The notes below the pieces were generated by a model. The model had not been told where the DNA came from. It did not search any database and saw only the letters and a list, made by a program, of their open reading frames with translations. The position numbers and the translations under genes were made by a program. DNA of 24,203 bases from a virus, in the IMG/VR virus record IMGVR_UViG_3300037247_001715, positions 1 through 24,203 of that record. One strand, written 5' to 3'. Of the stretch, positions 15,804 to 23,067 are shown piece after piece. Numbering within the stretch: position 1 is the stretch's first letter; the number at the start of each line of letters is the position of its first letter.

Positions 15804-18086
15804 CTATTTGGGAACGAAAAGCCCGCTACGTTGGCGGGTGAAACCTTGCGGTGGTGGCCGGCTGCTAGCTCGGCGACCCATTTCGGCGGGAGCGCCACTG
15901 GGACCTCCTGGTTTCTGAGGCGTCGGGCGTTGCCCTCCCCCTTGCTGTCCAGGGGACCCCTGACCGGCTTCCATCGGCGACGGCAGACCCGCTTCGGCGC
16001 TCAGGTCGCGGATGAGCACCATTGCCTGCACTCGCTGGCGCACTGTTTTTCGGATTCGTCTTTCCTCGTGATTCCGCTTATGGGTAAGGAAAACCCTTTC
16101 GAGTCCAGGATCGAAGCGTAGCTTGCGTCGGTAAGCGGCGCCCTTTTGGGCCTTGGTGTGCTCCGTCAAGTGGACCGTGTCGTCATCGCCGTCGGATACC
16201 GGAGGCAACGCGCCTTCCAACATCTCCTGATTTTCGAGCGAAGCGTTCGAGCGATCCTGTTGGGATTCGTCGACCTCTTGGGTAACGCCCTGCCCAAGCC
16301 ACCGAAACACCGTCTCCCGGTCCCCCGGAGTTTGGACACTCAGCCAACCCCGCGCTGTGAGCATGTCGATAAGTTCAATGGTCGTTTGCCTGTCGAGGGC
16401 ATTGCCCAAGTCGCATTCGACGTTGAACTCCGCCGCCGGCAAATCTTGACCGGACCAGCGCAACACTTCCGGCTCGCTGTTTTCTCCGATGATCGTGATC
16501 GTTCGCTGCTCGTCTGTGAACTGCCGAAGGATCTTCATCCATTGGCGGCAGACGTGCCCCAGGTCATCCCGGAGCATACGCATCATCGGCGCGTTCAACC
16601 TTGCGTCGGCTTCTTGGAGGGCAACGGCGTGACGACCGCTGCGCACGTTTCCTTTTTGCTTCCCGTAACTCGGGGCATGGTTTCGCGACACGTCCTCGAA
16701 ATCACTACGAAGACTCTGCTCCCAATAAGGCATATATGCCGGTAGGGGCTCGGGAACCCACGGCTTGATTTTGTTTAGACTGACCCACGTAGGATTCACT
16801 TCCACAAGCTCATGGGGAGCCGTAAAGGCTTTCTTGTGCAGCCCGTGCCCTTTCTCGACGAGGATTCGCGGCTCGACCGTGGCGGCCTTGTGCTCGGCAA
16901 CCTGCGAGCGGGCCACGTTGATCTCCACCTGAAGCGGCATAAGGTCTTGAACCGTGGAGGGCGGCCAGAAGCTGCGCGGGCTCGGCAGCTCCCGAATCAT
17001 CACGATCGGTATCTCGCCGTGGTCGTAAGGGTTACGACCCTTCTTGAGTATGATGTTCTGGGCTACGACGGCGTGGAATCCCTTGGGGCACGCCCGGCTC
17101 ACCGGTCTCCAGAGTTCGTAGACTCGAACGTGATCCGGGCTACCGACCGCCACACCCAAGTCGCCGCCTGTGCCGTAGCCTCCAAGCGTTTCGATACCCT
17201 GATCCAGAGAGCCGATGTGGTCCGTGCCGCTACTGGGGTTGATCGTGTCAGCCTTTTTCCCGTAGCGCTCCCTGATTTCCTCCATGTGCCGATACTGGCG
17301 CGACATCAGCCACGGGGCCTTTTCAATCGAATGGGCGTGTTGCGGCGGGATGATGTCGAAGCCGGTGAGCAGGGTGCAATCGAGGTCTCCGTCGTGGACC
17401 TCGAAGCGGTCTTCATTGTCAAGGGCCACTTCGCCCGGCTCTATGCCGAGAAGCGAACCGATCATGTTGGAGAACCGCTGGCGGGTGCTTGTTCCGTTAC
17501 CGCCGTAGAGTTGGGCTGTCTCAATTTCGTCAGACTCGAACACGTCAGTCGGCCCGACTTTGAACTCGTCGCCGAGCAGGGGATCCCAGGTCGACTTGAA
17601 GAACGCACACCCCGTGCAGAACATCAGCCAGAGCGAGTCGACGAACAATTTATCGCCAACGAGCTTTTTCCAGTAGTAGCGGGCCAGCTTGTCCTGTACG
17701 CGCGCCGACGCAATGTCCACGTCATCCGCAGTCGCCGGGCTGACACGAAACGACACGGGGCGAGCGGTGACTAGACTGACCCAATTGAGAATCGCCGGTT
17801 TGAGCCGATTCACGAACAAGGCGATGCGGCCCGCCTGGACATCGTAGGAGTCAGCCAGGTCGCGCCGCATGTTGTCCCAGCGCTTCAACTGGTCGCCCGC
17901 CGCCCAAGCGAGCTGCAATGAAGCCCGCTTCACCCAACGGTGGTGATATTGGTCGTGCCGAACGACCTGGGAGCGGATGAACCCCAAAATGTCACGCTCC
18001 GAGGGATTCCGCCAGTTGATACGATGACTGGCTCCGCCTACAGCTACGGACTGCCGCCCCGTCCGGGATGGTTCGAGAATCGCCAT
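15804..18086 (-). CDS. Portal protein (P22-like size and motifs)
   Basis: A 760-residue protein. A dodecameric portal forms the vertex through which the terminase pumps DNA and to which the neck attaches. P22 portal is of similar length. Portal-like features include an N-terminal helical region with NRLKPAILNWVSLVTARP (residues 93-110). They also include a middle stretch with GEIPIVMIRELPSPRSFWPP followed by VQDLMPLQVEINVARSQVAE, the typical pattern where the portal clip and stem region begins. The last 60-70 residues are rich in Gly, Gln, Pro and Ser and are probably disordered. The ATG at 18086 lacks a strong ribosome binding site. The order TerL, small proteins, portal, scaffold, coat supports the call. 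Confidence 0.88.
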   Translation of the reverse strand: MAILEPSRTGRQSVAVGGASHRINWRNPSERDILGFIRSQVVRHDQYHHRWVKRASLQLAWAAGDQLKRWDNMRRDLADSYDVQAGRIALFVNRLKPAILNWVSLVTARPVSFRVSPATADDVDIASARVQDKLARYYWKKLVGDKLFVDSLWLMFCTGCAFFKSTWDPLLGDEFKVGPTDVFESDEIETAQLYGGNGTSTRQRFSNMIGSLLGIEPGEVALDNEDRFEVHDGDLDCTLLTGFDIIPPQHAHSIEKAPWLMSRQYRHMEEIRERYGKKADTINPSSGTDHIGSLDQGIETLGGYGTGGDLGVAVGSPDHVRVYELWRPVSRACPKGFHAVVAQNIILKKGRNPYDHGEIPIVMIRELPSPRSFWPPSTVQDLMPLQVEINVARSQVAEHKAATVEPRILVEKGHGLHKKAFTAPHELVEVNPTWVSLNKIKPWVPEPLPAYMPYWEQSLRSDFEDVSRNHAPSYGKQKGNVRSGRHAVALQEADARLNAPMMRMLRDDLGHVCRQWMKILRQFTDEQRTITIIGENSEPEVLRWSGQDLPAAEFNVECDLGNALDRQTTIELIDMLTARGWLSVQTPGDRETVFRWLGQGVTQEVDESQQDRSNASLENQEMLEGALPPVSDGDDDTVHLTEHTKAQKGAAYRRKLRFDPGLERVFLTHKRNHEERRIRKTVRQRVQAMVLIRDLSAEAGLPSPMEAGQGSPGQQGGGQRPTPQKPGGPSGAPAEMGRRASSRPPPQGFTRQRSGLFVPK

Positions 18087-18109
18087 TGTGTGTTACGGAT
18101 CGCCGGTCG

Positions 18110-18337
18110 TTAGTAGGTGTGGTGGCTGCCCTTGGGTACGTTCTTGGCCTTTACGCCCTTGGTCTTGGTGTTGGCTTTGCTGTTCGACGGTTGCCCGCCG
18201 GAGTAGCCGCCACATTGACCGTCAGTGATCATGTCGCCACCGTCGGGCATCGTGGTCACGCCGTCCTGCGTCTTGCTCTTGCGCGGCGCCTTCCGATGAT
18301 GGTACATGCTGCCTTTGTAGTCCTTTATTGTTGCCAT
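18110..18337 (-). CDS. Small basic Gly/Lys-rich protein, 75 aa
   Basis: A 75-residue protein without hydrophobic segments, rich in Lys, Gly, Ser and Thr. The N-terminal part is MATIKDYKGSMYHHRKAPRK. The middle has a Gly/Asp stretch with a single cysteine (DGQCGGYSGG), and the end is basic (KTKGVKAKNVPKGSHHTY). The ATG at 18337 has TGGAG six bases upstream, a good site. It ends 23 bases before the portal start. The composition suggests a disordered or nucleic-acid-contacting protein. I recognise no family. Confidence 0.6.
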   Translation of the reverse strand: MATIKDYKGSMYHHRKAPRKSKTQDGVTTMPDGGDMITDGQCGGYSGGQPSNSKANTKTKGVKAKNVPKGSHHTY

Positions 18338-18360
18338 AACATTCTCCAGAAAAAGAATCC

Positions 18361-18747
18361 TTAGCTGTCGATCTCGGCAAGGGCGTCTGCCCGCCGAGTG
18401 TCAAACGCTTGCTCCCAGTCCTGTTCATTCCCCTCGCGCACACGCCGCCGGCGGTCCTCCTCCATATTGACGGCGACGGCTTCGCGGCTCAGGTCGATGC
18501 GATCGTTAGGTGCAGCGGTGTCAGCGCTGGCAACCCCCAGTCGTTCCATGCACGCCTTGACCATTTTGTCCTCACGTTTCGAGCGGGTTCCAAGTAGCTC
18601 TTCGCGGGCCTTCAGGTCCTCACGTAGTTCGACGATGGCCTGGTGTAGTTCTTTGCGCACGCCGCGCCCGAAGCCGTAGCCGACGAGCACCGCCACCATG
18701 AGTTCGGCAAGTATGAGCAGTTGGGGAATAAGCCAATCAGCGTTCAT
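18361..18747 (-). CDS. Membrane-anchored coiled-coil protein, 128 aa
   Basis: The N-terminus carries one hydrophobic segment (residues 5-26, including LIPQLLILAELMVAVLVGYG). It is followed by a highly charged helical region with heptad-like spacing from about 30 to 60 (KELHQAIVELREDLKAREEL). The C-terminal part is very rich in Arg, Asp and Glu (EDRRRRVREGNEQDWEQAF). The start overlaps the previous stop by four bases (ATGA). The topology resembles some phage inner-membrane lysis proteins (i-spanin-like), but there is no overlapping or embedded lipoprotein gene of the usual spanin kind here. Together with the 83-residue protein, it is a candidate membrane effector. This is inference from topology only. 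Confidence 0.7.
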   Translation of the reverse strand: MNADWLIPQLLILAELMVAVLVGYGFGRGVRKELHQAIVELREDLKAREELLGTRSKREDKMVKACMERLGVASADTAAPNDRIDLSREAVAVNMEEDRRRRVREGNEQDWEQAFDTRRADALAEIDS

Positions 18748-19031
18748 GGTTCAACGATGCCCCCTTCGCTGCCCTTCCCTTCGATCGCTTCCACTCGCTG
18801 CAGCAACTCTTCCATGAAGAGGAACAGGGCTACGAACGCCGTGGCATCCGGCTGCACCCGGCCGCCCTGGAATTTGGCTTGGAGGATGATCTTTTGTAGA
18901 GCCGTGCGGGCCTGCGCGATCCGCTCGCCCAGAGGCGCGTCCTTGGCGATCCGCACTTCGACCTGAGCGCCGTTCGGTATTCCAACGTCTTGGGCTGGCG
19001 CGCCGGGCATGTTCTTTTCCGTCTGTATCAT
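18744..19031 (-). CDS. Hypothetical protein, 95 aa
   Basis: A 95-residue protein with a short Gly/Pro-rich N-terminus and two predicted helices. The first is LGERIAQARTALQKIILQAK (34-53). The second is AFVALFLFMEELLQRVEAIE (65-84), which is amphipathic with a hydrophobic face. It overlaps both neighbours by four bases (ATGA), so it is in the middle of a coupled set with the 112-residue and 128-residue proteins. I recognise no family. Helical packing with a neighbouring small protein is possible but not shown. Confidence 0.65.
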   Translation of the reverse strand: MIQTEKNMPGAPAQDVGIPNGAQVEVRIAKDAPLGERIAQARTALQKIILQAKFQGGRVQPDATAFVALFLFMEELLQRVEAIEGKGSEGGIVEP

Positions 19032-19366
19032 TCGTGGCTCTCCTCAATCTGTTCGGGCGTGTCGATCGCCTGGACTTTCTTCTTGCGAACGGAAGGTTCG
19101 TCTTCCTCCGCAGGCCACAGACCCTCCGCCAGCGTTCTCATAAACGTGCCCTTCGTCGGCTCGTGCAACACCGTACGAATGCTCATGCACCGATGATCTC
19201 GTGGGTCGGTAATCATCAGGATGAACTCGGCGTGGGGGTCGAGGTCCAGGATGCACTCGGCTATCGGATCAATCAGGTCGCGGGGGTTCAGCACCGGCAG
19301 GTCTTGCCGAGCAATCACCCCTTTTATTCTCCTCACCCGGCGCTTCTTGTTGCTGTTCTGTTCCAT
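19028..19366 (-). CDS. Hypothetical protein, 112 aa
   Basis: A soluble, mixed protein. It has a basic N-terminus (residues 3-17, NKKRRVRRIK), then a compact middle with PVLNPRDLIDPIAECILDLD and AEFILMITDPRDHRC, and an acidic C-terminus (EEDEPSVRKKKVQAIDTPEQ). The start at 19366 is an ATG with a weak GA-rich site upstream. Its stop overlaps the next start in an ATGA arrangement, indicating translational coupling. I do not recognise the family. There are no membrane segments or catalytic motifs that I can point to. Confidence 0.65.
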   Translation of the reverse strand: MEQNSNKKRRVRRIKGVIARQDLPVLNPRDLIDPIAECILDLDPHAEFILMITDPRDHRCMSIRTVLHEPTKGTFMRTLAEGLWPAEEDEPSVRKKKVQAIDTPEQIEESHE

Positions 19367-19379
19367 TTTCTCGTTTCCG

Positions 19380-19631
19380 TCAGGTTCGCCGCACGCCGTT
19401 TATCGAGCGCAGCAGCGTTATGTTCTCGCGTAACAACTCCGAGTTTTGCCCCAAAATGCGCGAGTTTTCCTTCATCGCTTCCGTCGCATCCTGTCGCAAT
19501 GCGTGGCATCGCTCGGCGATGTCCCTCAACGTGCAGTCACGGCTTTTGAGAGCTTTGAGAAACCAGGAGACGATCAACAACACAGCCCCGAGGAACGATG
19601 TCCCAGTAACGATGTCCATGGTAGGGGCCAT
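19380..19631 (-). CDS. Small membrane protein with coiled coil
   Basis: An 83-residue protein. A hydrophobic segment at residues 10-27 (GTSFLGAVLLIVSWFLKA) would span the membrane once. It is followed by a polar helix from about 35 to 78 (AERCHALRQDATEAMKEN, then LGQNSELLRENITLLRSI) with coiled-coil spacing. The start is the ATG at 19631, overlapping the previous stop context as TGAATG. A second ATG four codons on is possible. Single-pass proteins of this size can be holins or spanin-like lysis proteins. No endolysin is seen nearby to support that, so a lysis role is only a hypothesis. Confidence 0.7.
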   Translation of the reverse strand: MAPTMDIVTGTSFLGAVLLIVSWFLKALKSRDCTLRDIAERCHALRQDATEAMKENSRILGQNSELLRENITLLRSINGVRRT

Positions 19632-19799
19632 TCAGTTCCGACCTTTCTTCTTATGACTCTTGCGACTCCTGCCGCAGGCACCGAGCGCAATGGCAACGAT
19701 CTGCTTGCGTGGCCGCTTCTTCGTCCGCGTCTCGTTCGCCTCGCTCAGCTCGCGGATATTCTTGCCGACGCAGCCCTTGCCGCTTTTCTTGAGAGGCAT
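19632..19799 (-). CDS. Small basic phage protein, 55 aa
   Basis: A 55-residue, Lys/Arg-rich protein, MPLKKSGKG at the start and KKRPRKQIVAIALGACG in the second half, ending in a basic tail. Small phage proteins with this pattern (a basic N-terminus with NIREL, then KQ-VAIAL, then Lys-rich end) occur widely among virion gene clusters; I know of no established function. The start chosen is the ATG at 19799, because AGGAGA lies seven bases upstream. An in-frame TTG farther upstream (19826) lacks such a site. The gene lies entirely within the other-frame C-terminal half of the preceding gene and ends as TGAATG into the next one. Confidence 0.7.
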   Translation of the reverse strand: MPLKKSGKGCVGKNIRELSEANETRTKKRPRKQIVAIALGACGRSRKSHKKKGRN

Positions 19800-19962
19800 G
19801 TTGCTTTCTCCTGACCACGATTTCAAAGTGATCGTCGTAGCGAAGCGTGGCTTCGTTCGTGTGCTCCATCTTGAGCATTGAGACGAGCCCCTTGATCTGC
19901 GACGCCAACTGCTGTGCGCTCTCCTTCTCCCAGTGCAGCTTCTCTTGCTCGGCGATGGTCAT
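19651..19962 (-). CDS. Hypothetical protein, 103 aa, C-terminal half overlapping another gene
   Basis: The first 55 or so residues look like a normal protein. They form a helical Gln/Glu-rich stretch (EQEKLHWEKESAQQLASQIK), then MLKMEHTNEATLRYDDHFEIVVRR. From about residue 55 onward the frame runs through the whole coding region of the next small gene (19632-19799) in another frame, and the composition changes to Arg/Glu/Cys-rich residues. There are three possible explanations: true dual coding, a gene that once stopped near 19800 and lost its stop, or a sequencing frameshift. The ATG follows the previous stop as TGAATG. I recognise no family. The first half is more credible than the second. 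Confidence 0.5.
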   Translation of the reverse strand: MTIAEQEKLHWEKESAQQLASQIKGLVSMLKMEHTNEATLRYDDHFEIVVRRKQHASQEKRQGLRRQEYPRAERGERDADEEAATQADRCHCARCLRQESQES

Positions 19963-20439
19963 TCAGAGCCCGGCTTTCCATCGCCAGCGGCGATACCATG
20001 TGTTCAACCGCACATTGCGATCCCCTGCCCCGTCGTGAGCGATATTGAATCCCAATCCATGTCCACATGAAGGCAACGCACTATCTCCCGGAACGGCAGG
20101 GTACATTACCGTCTGATACCAGATGGCCGGGGACTCCCCAATGTCCGCCGCTGCGATTGTAATCTGTTGCAAGGGAGCATCGTCTACGCTTGCGTCATTT
20201 CCATCGAACGACCGGTACACAGTGATCACGGCACCGGTGTCAACGGTTCCTCCCGTTGGCTTCAGCTCAAAGGTGACTTGTACACCAGCAAACGGCCCAG
20301 CTTGCCTGAGGGGCAACCGAGCCGGATTGTATACCGGCGTCGCAAGTTCGATAATGCCGGCACCGATACCAGGCGCCGCTACAAGGGTCGAGCCACCAAG
20401 AAACTGGATTTGGCTCTCGAATACCGGCGCCCCCAGCAC
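19963..20439 (-). CDS. Beta-rich hypothetical virion protein B (paralog of previous gene)
   Basis: A 158-residue protein clearly related to the preceding one. PFAGVQVTFELKPTGG and VITVYRSFDG line up with the equivalent parts there. The ITIAAADIG segment, a tyrosine/proline stretch (VMYPAVPGDS) and the final YRRWRWKAGL correspond as well. The N-terminus is different and more Gly/Pro-rich. The start is a GTG at 20439, with GGAG eight bases upstream. The preceding gene ends only a few bases before, so the two are likely translated together. The pair appears to be an old tandem duplication, as only the core motifs are conserved. Function is unknown, and a virion surface or decoration role is inference. 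Confidence 0.75.
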   Translation of the reverse strand: MLGAPVFESQIQFLGGSTLVAAPGIGAGIIELATPVYNPARLPLRQAGPFAGVQVTFELKPTGGTVDTGAVITVYRSFDGNDASVDDAPLQQITIAAADIGESPAIWYQTVMYPAVPGDSALPSCGHGLGFNIAHDGAGDRNVRLNTWYRRWRWKAGL

Positions 20440-20442
20440 AGC

Positions 20443-20889
20443 TTAGACTCCAAACAAAAAGCGCCAGCGCCGGATCAGCACTGTTCCCTTGAGCGTCCGA
20501 TCTCCGCCGTTGCGCGACAGGTTGAACCGGGCCGCGTACCCGAGCGTCGATTCGCCGGAATCGGCCGGCAGCGCCGGGAATATCTCCGTCTGGACCCACG
20601 TGTTCGCCGCACCGATGTCACCGGCAGCGATCGCAATCGTTTCGATCTCCTGGTCGTCAATGACCGTGCCGTCAAACGACCGGTACACCAGAATGTCGCA
20701 TCCGCTGTCGCTGGCGCCACCGGACGACGTGATCGCAAACTGCACCAGCACCCCGGCAAACGGTTGGTTGTCCTCGTCTGACGGCATCCCCACCTTGATT
20801 ACCGACGTGTTCACCCCTCCATCGGGGACCGTGGCATCATCCAGGATCGTGATCGGCTGAGGTTCAAACTTCGGTGCTATCAGACCCAT
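20443..20889 (-). CDS. Beta-rich hypothetical virion protein A (paralog of next gene)
   Basis: A 148-residue protein rich in beta-type alternation, Gly, Asp and Ser. Its core, PFAGVLVQFAITSSGG (43-58) followed by DILVYRSFDG (65-74), recurs in the next gene, as do an IAIAAGDIG segment and an Arg/Trp-rich end (IRRWRFLFGV). It has no signal peptide or membrane segment. It starts at an ATG at 20889 with GGAG eight bases upstream; that site overlaps the TerL stop. Small beta-rich proteins of this kind in phage clusters are often capsid decoration or spike subunits, but I recognise no named family. A structural role is inferred from composition, duplication and neighbours. Its place between TerL and portal is unusual for a tail component. 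Confidence 0.75.
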   Translation of the reverse strand: MGLIAPKFEPQPITILDDATVPDGGVNTSVIKVGMPSDEDNQPFAGVLVQFAITSSGGASDSGCDILVYRSFDGTVIDDQEIETIAIAAGDIGAANTWVQTEIFPALPADSGESTLGYAARFNLSRNGGDRTLKGTVLIRRWRFLFGV

Positions 20890-20900
20890 TGGCGCATCTC

Positions 20901-22556
20901 CTACGTGAAAATCAACGAGTAAATCTTCGACGGCGATTCGCCGTAGAGTTCGCGGGCCAGCGGCTTCCTGAGTTCGTCTACCGCAGCCCGTTGCAAGGAC
21001 GACCGGTCACTGAACTCCACGAGGTCGAGATCCGGGTCGTACCGCTTGCTGTAATCGCGGGTCCCGTCGATCAGTAGGTTGAGCCGGGCTATGCCATCGA
21101 GAATCTGCCCGTGCATGGGCACCCCGCGAGGCTTGCGCCAGTAGTCGCAGGGCAGATCGTGCATACAAAACAGCTCGATCGTCTTCATCTGGTTCCGGTC
21201 ACAGATCGTGCCTTGGAAGTCCTCGCCGTCGGGGCCGGGCTTCCACCGGCACTCGTCCTCGCCTTCACCCTCGACCCATCCGGACATCTGGTGTATGTCC
21301 ACCAGGTCGTGCAGGTCCGTACGACCCTTGCCAACCGAGTCCTCGACGTAGAGTTCCCGAAAGACGTGGACGTGCCCTGAGAATCCGTAGGTCATACAGG
21401 CGTAGCGCACCGCGTCCACAGTGTGATCGTCGCGCTTGACCGGCCGTTCAGGCACACCGCCGAGGGCCGTGCGCGATTTCCGCTCAAACCGATAAGCGGT
21501 AAACTCACGAATCAGATTCATGCAACTCGGATCCACGGTGAACCCTGCCGGCTCGCCGGGGTAATGGGCGATCCAGACACAGGCAAACGCATTCACCGCT
21601 CCGAAGTCGATTCCGCGGAAGAGTTCCCCACTTTCCTTGGTGAGCCGGATATCCGCGAAGGTCCGCGAGTGCCGGAGCGGATCGAACATTGGGAAACAGC
21701 GACCTTCGGCGTGCTTGAACGCCTCTTCCGGGGTACGCGGATACTCACGAGGCATAAAGAGCGGATCCGCCTTCTTCCGCTCTTTGGTTTCGTTGTACCA
21801 CGTCTGGTCCCGGTCGGGATGCGCATCGTACGGGAAGAATATCGGTGTATAGCCGTTCTCAGGGGCGCCCTTCCACACAGTGTAGAAGTCCCCGTGGGGA
21901 CCGGCGCTCGAACTCAGGCACACCATTTGCCCACCGGTCATTTCCAGCGTGGGCTCGCAACCTTGGCGGGCCTCTGCCGCATTGGGCACGTAGGCGTGCT
22001 CATCTACGATGACGAGGTCAGCGGTAAACGACCGGCCGGCGGCATCCTTCCCGGAAAGCACGCGGAGTTCGGATTCCTTGCTTTTCCCGTGGTTGAAAGA
22101 CAGTTCGTATCGGCTGTCGTTGAAAATCTTCACGCGCAGCCACGTCGGCAGGTGTCGGTGGATGAATCGCACACGCTGGAGAAAGTTCTTGGCGTAATCT
22201 CGGTTTTGCTGAAGCACCAAGACCTGAAACATGGGCTCAGTGACGAGCTTCCAGGCGACAAAGACGGCCAGAAGCGTTGTCGCTCCGATTTGCCGGGGTT
22301 TCAGGCAGACGATCCAATCCCCCCTCGTGAGGGCGTCCGTCAATGTACGTTGACAGTCGTAAGGCTTGAAGCGAGCGGCGCGCCGCGTCCTTTTGTCCTG
22401 GATGTAGACACATTCATCGCAGAAACGGCCGAAATCCCGCGCAATCTCGAGGGCCTGTGCGATCTTCGGGGCAGGGTCGGGGGCTGGGAGCGCTGCCTTT
22501 GGTTTCCTGTACTGAGGAAGGCGCTCAGCCAAATTTATTTGCTGCGTGACCGGCAT
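20901..22556 (-). CDS. terL: Terminase large subunit (ATPase plus nuclease), with apparently permuted nuclease segments
   Basis: A 551-residue DNA-packaging motor that would hydrolyse ATP at the portal and cut genome units. The ATPase half has a Walker A variant KPRQIGATT (K86-T94), with the lysine ahead of the RQ as in many TerLs. It also has a Walker B IVDE with D185/E186, and a coupling-type motif LSSSAGPHGDFYTVW near 214-228. The nuclease half starts at GIDFG (D317). The motif DDHTVDAVRY (376-385), normally near the end of the domain, comes next. Segments that usually precede it follow: FRELYVED (E401), ICDRN (D453) and GQILDGIARLNLL (483-495). The acidic residues needed for metal binding are present, but the order is changed. 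No strong ribosome binding site is seen before the ATG at 22556. Family assignment is firm; the permutation is my inference from motif order. Confidence 0.93.
   Translation of the reverse strand: MPVTQQINLAERLPQYRKPKAALPAPDPAPKIAQALEIARDFGRFCDECVYIQDKRTRRAARFKPYDCQRTLTDALTRGDWIVCLKPRQIGATTLLAVFVAWKLVTEPMFQVLVLQQNRDYAKNFLQRVRFIHRHLPTWLRVKIFNDSRYELSFNHGKSKESELRVLSGKDAAGRSFTADLVIVDEHAYVPNAAEARQGCEPTLEMTGGQMVCLSSSAGPHGDFYTVWKGAPENGYTPIFFPYDAHPDRDQTWYNETKERKKADPLFMPREYPRTPEEAFKHAEGRCFPMFDPLRHSRTFADIRLTKESGELFRGIDFGAVNAFACVWIAHYPGEPAGFTVDPSCMNLIREFTAYRFERKSRTALGGVPERPVKRDDHTVDAVRYACMTYGFSGHVHVFRELYVEDSVGKGRTDLHDLVDIHQMSGWVEGEGEDECRWKPGPDGEDFQGTICDRNQMKTIELFCMHDLPCDYWRKPRGVPMHGQILDGIARLNLLIDGTRDYSKRYDPDLDLVEFSDRSSLQRAAVDELRKPLARELYGESPSKIYSLIFT
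21375..21542 (-). other. TerL block 339-394 (DHTVDAVRY segment) at an unexpected place
   Basis: These 56 codons encode the segment that contains CMNLIREFTAYRFE and RDDHTVDAVRYACMTYG, which in most large terminases lies at the C-terminal end of the nuclease. Here it sits between VWIAHYPGEPAG and HVHVFRELYVED. The block is an exact multiple of three bases. It is bounded on both sides by CAGGG in coding orientation (GGCAGGG before, TCAGGG at its end). If it is removed in thought at these repeats, the flanks join in frame as HYPGEPAGHVHVFRELYVED. That resembles the usual strand-turn-strand near the start of the nuclease fold. Confidence 0.55.
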
Positions 22557-23067
22557 TATCGGTGTCGTCCATTTCCCTGCTGGCCTGGAGTGCCGCTATG
22601 ACGGTTCCGGGCTCCAAGGGAGGCGCTTCCGGCAACGGCGCTACGCTTGCGACATCCTTATTCGCAGTACAAATTGCCGTGAAGTAACTGCGCTGCAACT
22701 CTAACCGCTCGTTGATGAGCTGTTCGACTCGAATCCAGAGTCTCAGTGCTTCCTGGGCCCGCTGACATGGCGTGCACAAGCCCTTTACCCCCTTGGTCGC
22801 GCCCTGGATCAGCGTTTTCGGGCAGTAGCAGTCGTCTTCCCGCCTCTTTATGGCCTGGAGGCACTCCGCTATAGCGCTTTTGCGAAGGCGGCGCTGTGGA
22901 AGCGTGTCCTTGAGCTTCTCTGCTTGCTGGAGTCGCCGCTTGATGAAGCCGGAAATGACGTGCCGCCGTTCTGCGTCGTCGACGATGGCCGTTTTTCCAA
23001 ACTGCTCGTGGGTCTCTAGGTCGATGTAACGGGACAATTGGGCTATTTCGGGGTCGAGTCTAGGCAT
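22525..23067 (-). CDS. Hypothetical protein upstream of TerL; candidate small terminase subunit by position
   Basis: A 180-residue, largely helical, basic protein. Residues 40-75 are rich in Arg and Lys (FIKRRLQQAEKLKDTLPQRR). A cysteine cluster follows: CYC at 80-82 and CTPC at 98-101, a plausible zinc site. Residues 102-130 look like a long amphipathic or coiled-coil helix (RLWIRVEQLINERLELQRSY). The C-terminus is Pro/Ala-rich and acidic. It overlaps the preceding zinc-ribbon gene by eight bases and TerL by 32 bases, so it is tightly coupled to TerL. Small terminase subunits usually sit exactly here and combine a DNA-binding part with a helical oligomerisation part. I see no classical helix-turn-helix, and the Cys cluster is not typical, so the assignment rests on position and helical character only. 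Confidence 0.6.
   Translation of the reverse strand: MPRLDPEIAQLSRYIDLETHEQFGKTAIVDDAERRHVISGFIKRRLQQAEKLKDTLPQRRLRKSAIAECLQAIKRREDDCYCPKTLIQGATKGVKGLCTPCQRAQEALRLWIRVEQLINERLELQRSYFTAICTANKDVASVAPLPEAPPLEPGTVIAALQASREMDDTDNAGHAANKFG

Noticed and set aside
15791-15898. Upstream extension of the scaffold-like protein
   Set aside because: It overlaps the portal C-terminus and lacks a ribosome binding site; the ATG at 15790 has AAGGAGA.
16812-17774. Open frame of 320 codons on the plus strand
   Set aside because: Antisense to the portal gene, with no recognisable domain.
21423-22601. Open frame of 392 codons on the plus strand
   Set aside because: Fully antisense to TerL, whose motifs are unmistakable.
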